DNA of 64,000 nucleotides, from the NCBI RefSeq assembly GCF_030519475.1, contig NZ_JAUMKD010000008.1:229997-293996 (forward strand). Direction: 5' to 3'. The first letter of the stretch is position 1. Each line of letters opens with the position of its first letter. Of the stretch, positions 60,297 through 64,000 are shown one piece after another. Source of the stretch: Micromonospora sp. C28SCA-DRY-2. GTDB lineage: Bacteria; Actinomycetota; Actinomycetes; Mycobacteriales; Micromonosporaceae. The position numbers and the translations under genes were made by a program. The notes beneath the pieces are model-generated. The model saw only the letters and a program-made list of their open reading frames with translations. It ran no database searches and had not been told where the DNA came from.

Positions 60297-62081
60297 GTGA
60301 CGGAGAGCGAAAGCCCGCGCCGCCGGCGCGGTCGGTCCCGGCGGCGCCGGCGCGCCCGGCTGCGTCGGGCCCTGCTCAGCGCGCTGGTGGTCGGCTCGCT
60401 GCTGCTGGTCTCCGCCGGCTGGGTGGGCTTCCGGGGCTGGCAGGCCCGCGCCCACCTGGTCAACGCCGCCGGGCTGGCCCGGGAGCTCAGCGCCCAGGTC
60501 GTCGGCGGGGACACCGCGCGGGCTCAGCGCACCCTCGCCGCGTTGCAGGAGCAGTCCGGGGCCGCGCGGGCGGCGACCGCCGACCCCGGCTGGTGGGTCG
60601 GCCGGCGCGCGCCGTTCGCGGGCGACGACCTGGCCGCCGTACGCCAGATCTCGATCGCGATCGACGACCTGGCCCGGCAGGCGTTCCCGAGCCTGCTCCG
60701 CACCGACCTCGCCGGCCTCGTGCCCACCGAGGGGCGGTTGGACGTGGCCCGGCTGCGCACCCTCTCCACCGACCTGTCCACCGTGCACCGGACGGTTCGC
60801 GAGACCCGGACCAGCCTCGCCAAGGTGCCCGTCGACGACCTGGTCAGCCAGGTCCGCCAGGCGCTGACCGACCTGCGCGGCGAGATCGACCGGCTGGCCG
60901 ACCTCACCGCCGCGGCCGACCAGGCCGCCCGACTGCTGCCGCCGCTGCTCGGCGTCGACGGGCCGCGCCGCTACCTGCTGGTCTCGCAGAACAACGCGGA
61001 GCTGCGGGCCACCGGTGGGATGTTCGGCGCGTACGCCGTGCTGCACGCCGACGACGGCCGGGTGCGGATGGGCCGGCAGGGCAGCAGTGCCGCGTTGGGG
61101 CGCTTCACCAAGCCGTTCACGGTGCCCGCCGAGGTGCGCCGGCTCTGGGGCGACCTGCCCGGCATCTACCCGGCGGACGTCAACCTGACCCCGCACTTCC
61201 CGACCGCCGCGAACCTCTACCGGCAGATGGTCCGGCGGCAGACCGGCATGAACGTCGACGGCGTGCTGGCGGTCGACCCCGTGGTGCTGTCGTACCTGCT
61301 CAAGGCGACCGGGCCGGTGCTGGTGCCCGGGCACGCCCCGCTGGACAGCGAGACCGCGGTGCGGACCCTGCTCAGCGACAGCTACCAGCGACTCGACACC
61401 CGGCAGCAGGACGAGTACTTCACCGCGGCGGCGGCCGCGGTCTTCGACACCTTCTTCAAGAAGAATGTCAACCCGAAGGTGTTATTGTCCGTATTCGACC
61501 GTGCTGTCCGGGAACGCCGGATATTGTTCTGGAGTGCCCGCCCGGAGGAGCAGCGGACGTTCGGCGACAGCCGGATGGCCGGAACGCTCCCCGAGCAGGA
61601 CACCGTGCCGACCGTCGGTGTGTTCCTCAACGACGGCAGCGGCGCGAAGCTCGGCTACTACCTGCGCCCGGCGGCGGACCTGACGGTCGGCGAATGCCGA
61701 CCCGACGGCCGCCGGCAGCTCCGGCTGCGGGTCACCCTGCGCTCGACGGCGCCGAAGACCGGCCTCAGCAAGTCCGTTCTCGGCCTCGGCCTGGCGGGCG
61801 ACCCGTACACCGTGCGGACCTTCGTCTCGGTGTACAGCCCGGCCGGCGGATCGGTGCTCGACGCCCGTCTCGACGGGACCGAGGTGGCGCTCGGCTCCGG
61901 CACCGAACGGCGCCGACAGGTGGCGACGGCCAACGTGGACGTCGCACCGGGAGCCTCCCGCACCTTGGAGGTCTCGGTGCTGACGGCGAAGACCGGCGCC
62001 GGAGCGGCCGAGCTGTGGCTCACGCCCACCGCCACCCCATGGACCACCCAAGTTGTTACCGCACCAAGCTGTGACCAGTAG
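60297..62081 (+). CDS. DUF4012 family membrane-anchored protein
   Basis: 594 residues from GTG 60297 (GGAG upstream). A very basic N-terminus (RRRRGRSRRRRRARLRR) precedes one transmembrane helix (about 30-45), a helical extracellular region and the DUF4012 core with YLLVSQNNAELRATGGMFG and LTPHFPTAANLYRQM, LLSDSYQRLDTRQQDEYF. DUF4012 proteins accompany polysaccharide gene clusters; the motifs resemble LytR-CpsA-Psr-like surface proteins but catalysis is unproven. Codon 396 is TTA (61482-61484), rare in high-GC actinomycetes, inside about 90 bases of atypical codon use (61460-61550). Confidence 0.88.
   Translation: MTESESPRRRRGRSRRRRRARLRRALLSALVVGSLLLVSAGWVGFRGWQARAHLVNAAGLARELSAQVVGGDTARAQRTLAALQEQSGAARAATADPGWWVGRRAPFAGDDLAAVRQISIAIDDLARQAFPSLLRTDLAGLVPTEGRLDVARLRTLSTDLSTVHRTVRETRTSLAKVPVDDLVSQVRQALTDLRGEIDRLADLTAAADQAARLLPPLLGVDGPRRYLLVSQNNAELRATGGMFGAYAVLHADDGRVRMGRQGSSAALGRFTKPFTVPAEVRRLWGDLPGIYPADVNLTPHFPTAANLYRQMVRRQTGMNVDGVLAVDPVVLSYLLKATGPVLVPGHAPLDSETAVRTLLSDSYQRLDTRQQDEYFTAAAAAVFDTFFKKNVNPKVLLSVFDRAVRERRILFWSARPEEQRTFGDSRMAGTLPEQDTVPTVGVFLNDGSGAKLGYYLRPAADLTVGECRPDGRRQLRLRVTLRSTAPKTGLSKSVLGLGLAGDPYTVRTFVSVYSPAGGSVLDARLDGTEVALGSGTERRRQVATANVDVAPGASRTLEVSVLTAKTGAGAAELWLTPTATPWTTQVVTAPSCDQ
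61460..61550 (+). other. Patch of atypical codon usage with a TTA leucine codon
   Basis: Within the DUF4012 gene, codons AAT, TTA, TTG, GTA, CGT, GCT, ATA and TTG cluster in about 90 bases while flanking codons end in G or C. TTA at 61482-61484 is in frame (codon 396). In Streptomyces such codons make translation depend on the bldA tRNA. Confidence 0.75.
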
Positions 62082-62093
62082 GAGGGAACCATC

Positions 62094-62726
62094 ATGCGGC
62101 TATCCCGCATCATCATGGCGCTCACGGTCGGTCTGGCCGTGGTGGCCGTGCCGACCGCAGCGGGGGCGGCGCAGCCGCAGCCGGCGCCCACGCTGACGGA
62201 GACGCCCCAACCACCGCCGTACCCACCGGGGCAGGTGGCGACGCTGACCGTCAACCGTGCCACCATCACCCTCGGTGAGACCGTCGTCCTCACCGGCCGG
62301 AACTTCGGCCCCAACGAGCGCGTGACCATCGTGGTCAGCGTCGCCCCGCTCGCCGCCCCGGCCCCCGGCCAGGCGCGGCGCAGCGACGGCAGCACGGTCG
62401 CGATGGCCCCGGTGGCCTTCCAGGCCGCGGCACCGCTGACCTTCTACGCGTACACCAACTCGCGGGGCCGGTTCACCAAGCCGTACAAGCCGTCGATCAC
62501 CGGCCTGTTGACCTTCACGGCGACCGGCGACGAGTCCGGCCGCACGGCCTCCACCGAGGTCCGGGTGCTGCCCCGGCGCGGTGACCAGCAGCCGCTGCCC
62601 GTCACCGGTGACAGCCTCGGTACGCCGATGAAGCTCGGCGGCGGCCTGGTCGGCGCCGGCGCGGTGCTGCTGCTCATGACGCTCGCCTGGCGTCGCCGCA
62701 ACCGCGTGGGTACGGGGGCGAGCTGA
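62094..62726 (+). CDS. LPXTG-type cell-wall-anchored surface protein
   Basis: 210 residues. Signal peptide ends near VPTAAGAA. A Pro-rich stretch is followed by one immunoglobulin-like domain (about 48-157; ATITLGETVVLTGRNFGPNERV). The C-terminus has the full sortase signal: LPVTG at 168-172, a hydrophobic helix (LGGGLVGAGAVLLLMTLAW) and RRRNR. After sorting, Thr171 would be joined to peptidoglycan. It begins 12 bases after the DUF4012 stop and shares its transcript. No sortase gene is in the window. Confidence 0.9.
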   Translation: MRLSRIIMALTVGLAVVAVPTAAGAAQPQPAPTLTETPQPPPYPPGQVATLTVNRATITLGETVVLTGRNFGPNERVTIVVSVAPLAAPAPGQARRSDGSTVAMAPVAFQAAAPLTFYAYTNSRGRFTKPYKPSITGLLTFTATGDESGRTASTEVRVLPRRGDQQPLPVTGDSLGTPMKLGGGLVGAGAVLLLMTLAWRRRNRVGTGAS

Positions 62727-62760
62727 CGGATTCAGCACCGGGCAGGGCCCGGAGGCACCT

Positions 62761-62802
62761 GGGGCTGGCGTCCGTCGGAACTCTCCGACGGGCGCCAGCC
62801 CT
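62761..62802 (+). terminator. Strong terminator hairpin after the surface protein gene
   Basis: Stem GGGCTGGCG-t-CCGTCGGA, loop ACTC, TCCGACGG-g-CGCCAGCCC: about 17 paired bases with one mismatch, 35 bases after the stop, followed by CTCGTTGTG. It ends the polysaccharide cluster transcript. Confidence 0.7.
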
Positions 62803-62877
62803 CGTTGTGCCGGGTCCGCGGCGCGTTCGTGCTTCCGATGTCGCCGTTGATGGCTGGTGGCCGCGGTCCGCCCGATG

Positions 62878-63060
62878 CGATACCGCCACCTCGGCGAACA
62901 GTAGCCCTCGCACACCCCGGCACCCCCATGCGAGGACCCCGCGCCGTTTCGCCGATGTGGCGGTGTCAACCCGGGGCCTGCGCCGTGTCGCCGATGTGAC
63001 GGTATCCGACTGGGGGGCGTGCGCCGTTTCGCTGATGTGGCGGTGTCAGCCGGGTCGGGA
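62878..63060. repeat. Tandem 39-41 bp repeats with one inverted copy
   Basis: Three direct units at 62941-62979, 62980-63020 and 63021-63060 share GCGCCGTTTCGCCGATGTGG and CGGTGTC/CGGTATC. An inverted copy of the same core (GATACCGCCACCTCGGCGAACAG) lies at 62878-62900, and a fragment (GATGTCGCCGTTGATGG) at about 62837-62853. The arrangement could form long stem-loops. No coding sense. Confidence 0.75.
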
Positions 63061-63178
63061 TGGCCCCATATCGGCGGTATGGAGTCGATCATGCGTCGGC
63101 TGCGGCCGGCACATGGGCCGCCGTGCCCGTGTGGGGTGTTTGTCGGGTTCGTGGGTGTGACCGGCGGCATCCGGGTGG

Positions 63179-63487
63179 CGGAATCGGGCCCGGGTCGGGG
63201 GCGTTATACCTTGCGGACGATCGAGCAAGGGCTCGCCGCTGGCATGGCCGGCGAAAGGGTCCCGGGCCTGGCGGAATGATCGCGGGCGGCCGGTCGTTAC
63301 ATCTCCCTGACGATCGCAGGACCGGTCCCGCCGGCACCCGCCGGTTGAGGATCATGGCCCCGGAATGACGGCGGCCCGGTGGTCGTTGCATCCCCCCGAA
63401 CGATGATCGCCGCACCGGTCCCCACTGGCGCACGCCGGTGAGGGTTGAGGGCCCCGGAATGATGGTGGCCTGGCGGTCGTTACACAC
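63179..63487. repeat. Tandem repeat of about 90 bp, 3.3 copies
   Basis: Units start at 63179, 63272, 63361 and 63455 (spacings 93, 89, 94). Each begins CGGAAT, and units continue with a GG-TCGTTACA or GCGTTATACC string and, about 40 bases in, a GACGATCG-type string; later parts contain GCACCGGTCC-like and GCCGGTTGAGG-like strings. The fourth copy is cut after TCGTTACACAC. Together with the preceding array it fills most of a 946-base gene-free region. Confidence 0.75.
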
Positions 63488-63672
63488 AGTCCGGCACCGC
63501 GAAGGACACGTCCCCGCGGCTCTGGCCGGGCATCCCGGTACCAGGGCATCCCCCGCCCCCGCGTGTGCCGGATCTTTCCCCCAAGTCTTTTGAGCGCCCT
63601 GGTGGTGCTTGCGCCCCTGTGCCCGTCCCCCCTTTTGGGCTGGTGGCGTTGACCCCCGAAGGAGCTTTTGTG
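63488..63672 (+). other. Leader of the terminal secreted-protein gene
   Basis: About 185 bases with pyrimidine-rich runs (CATCCCCCGCCCCCG, TTTCCCCCAAG, GTCCCCCCTTTTGGG). GAAGGAG at about 63657-63663 is the ribosome site. Wall-hydrolase genes in actinobacteria often carry cyclic-di-AMP riboswitches in such leaders, but I could not match that consensus here. Confidence 0.35.
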
Positions 63673-64000
63673 ATGAACACGATCATGCGTAAGAGCGTTC
63701 TGGGTATCGCTGGTCTGGCGTTCGCCGGTGGCGTCTTCGCCGGCCCCGCCACCGCCCACGCCGACGCCGCCCCGGTGCAGGCGGTCAAGCCGGTCGCCGT
63801 GGCCGTGCAGGCCGACAAGCCGGACAAGGCGAAGCTGATCCCGCATGGTGTGCAGGGCGAGCAGTCGCGCATCGAGCTGAACGACGAGCAGACCGCGAAC
63901 GTGAAGGCGATCATCGCGGCGACGAAGAAGTCCGGCATGGACGAGCGGGCCGCCGTGGTGGCCATCGCCACCGCGTTGCAGGAGTCGAAGCTGGAGAACC
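63673..64000 (+). CDS. Secreted lysozyme-like protein, N-terminal part
   Basis: 109 codons are present before the window edge. A signal peptide (SVLGIAGLAFAGGVFAGPATAHA) is followed by an Ala/Val/Lys linker and LNDEQTANVKAIIAATKKSG, then DERAAVVAIATALQESKLEN. The last stretch, helical with a Glu in ALQESKL, is the start of a lysozyme/transglycosylase-like fold often seen in secreted Micromonospora proteins. The catalytic domain is mostly beyond the edge. GAAGGAG precedes ATG 63673; GTG 63670 is an in-frame alternative. Confidence 0.8.
   Translation, partial: MNTIMRKSVLGIAGLAFAGGVFAGPATAHADAAPVQAVKPVAVAVQADKPDKAKLIPHGVQGEQSRIELNDEQTANVKAIIAATKKSGMDERAAVVAIATALQESKLEN

Noticed and set aside
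62941..63487. CRISPR array
   Set aside because: Repeat units are diverged along their whole length and adjoin each other directly; there are no unique spacers and no cas genes.
63488..63672. Cyclic-di-AMP (ydaO) riboswitch before the secreted lysozyme-like gene
   Set aside because: The context fits, but I could not align the conserved strings of that class; a covariance-model search would decide.

Overview
The window is very GC-rich (roughly 73-75 percent by eye), codon usage is strongly G/C-ending, GTG starts and apparently leaderless transcripts are common, and it carries Lsr2, an ergothioneine locus, a HAIR-type heat-shock operator before lon and DesK/NarL-type two-component pairs. All of this points to an actinomycete chromosome, most likely Micromonosporaceae (Micromonospora-like). 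That placement is inferred from gene content and style; no rRNA is present. I saw no prophage, insertion sequence, tRNA, rRNA or CRISPR array.

Layout. 0-9.5 kb: a cut DoxX-like gene, a CBS/BON protein, a TerC-family membrane protein, a metal/cobalamin-receptor-like protein, a phytanoyl-CoA-dioxygenase-like enzyme, a frameshifted GNAT acetyltransferase, a DUF2726-like protein, a secreted Gly/Asn-repeat protein, lsr2, and a divergent response regulator / kinase pair. 9.5-14.4 kb: manganese catalase, a putative ten-TM manganese exporter, a small membrane protein and lon. 14.4-19.7 kb: a DEAD-box helicase, a membrane protein, a DesK-like kinase with NarL-type regulator, and a 2H phosphoesterase. 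19.8-26.6 kb: a branched-chain-amino-acid-type ABC operon (livF-livG-fadD-livH-livM-livK) whose last gene has no stop codon and runs into the 3' end of an opposing GH43 glycosidase gene. 29-31.8 kb: an ArsR regulator, a short P450 and a PEP-mutase/isocitrate-lyase family enzyme. 31.9-34.5 kb: a DUF5715/M15-like protein coupled to an asparagine-synthetase homologue. 34.5-41.4 kb: a MerR regulator, a winged-helix regulator/membrane-protein operon with a palindromic operator, a PfkB kinase, a C45-type hydrolase lipoprotein, DUF2188, and a divergent LVIVD / DUF305 pair sharing a CRP/GlxR-type site. 41.5-46.8 kb: a sensor kinase, response regulator and MacB/FtsX-type ABC exporter. 47-50.5 kb: a Ser/Thr kinase and an ECF sigma factor with a membrane partner. 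50.9-55.3 kb: ergothioneine genes egtABCD. 55.3-56.1 kb: a yybP-ykoY manganese riboswitch before a GDT1/UPF0016 transporter gene. 56.8-62.7 kb: an exopolysaccharide/surface cluster (tyrosine autokinase, LMW phosphatase, GT4, DUF4012, LPXTG protein). 62.8-63.5 kb: two families of non-coding tandem repeats. The window ends inside a secreted lysozyme-like protein gene.

Themes. Manganese handling recurs (catalase plus exporter, and the riboswitch-controlled GDT1; TerC proteins elsewhere are linked to the same riboswitch class). Redox defence is represented by ergothioneine and catalase. The last 8 kb looks like a cell-surface polysaccharide and anchoring locus. Most convergent gene pairs are separated by long GC-rich hairpins that I call terminators although they mostly lack U-tracts.
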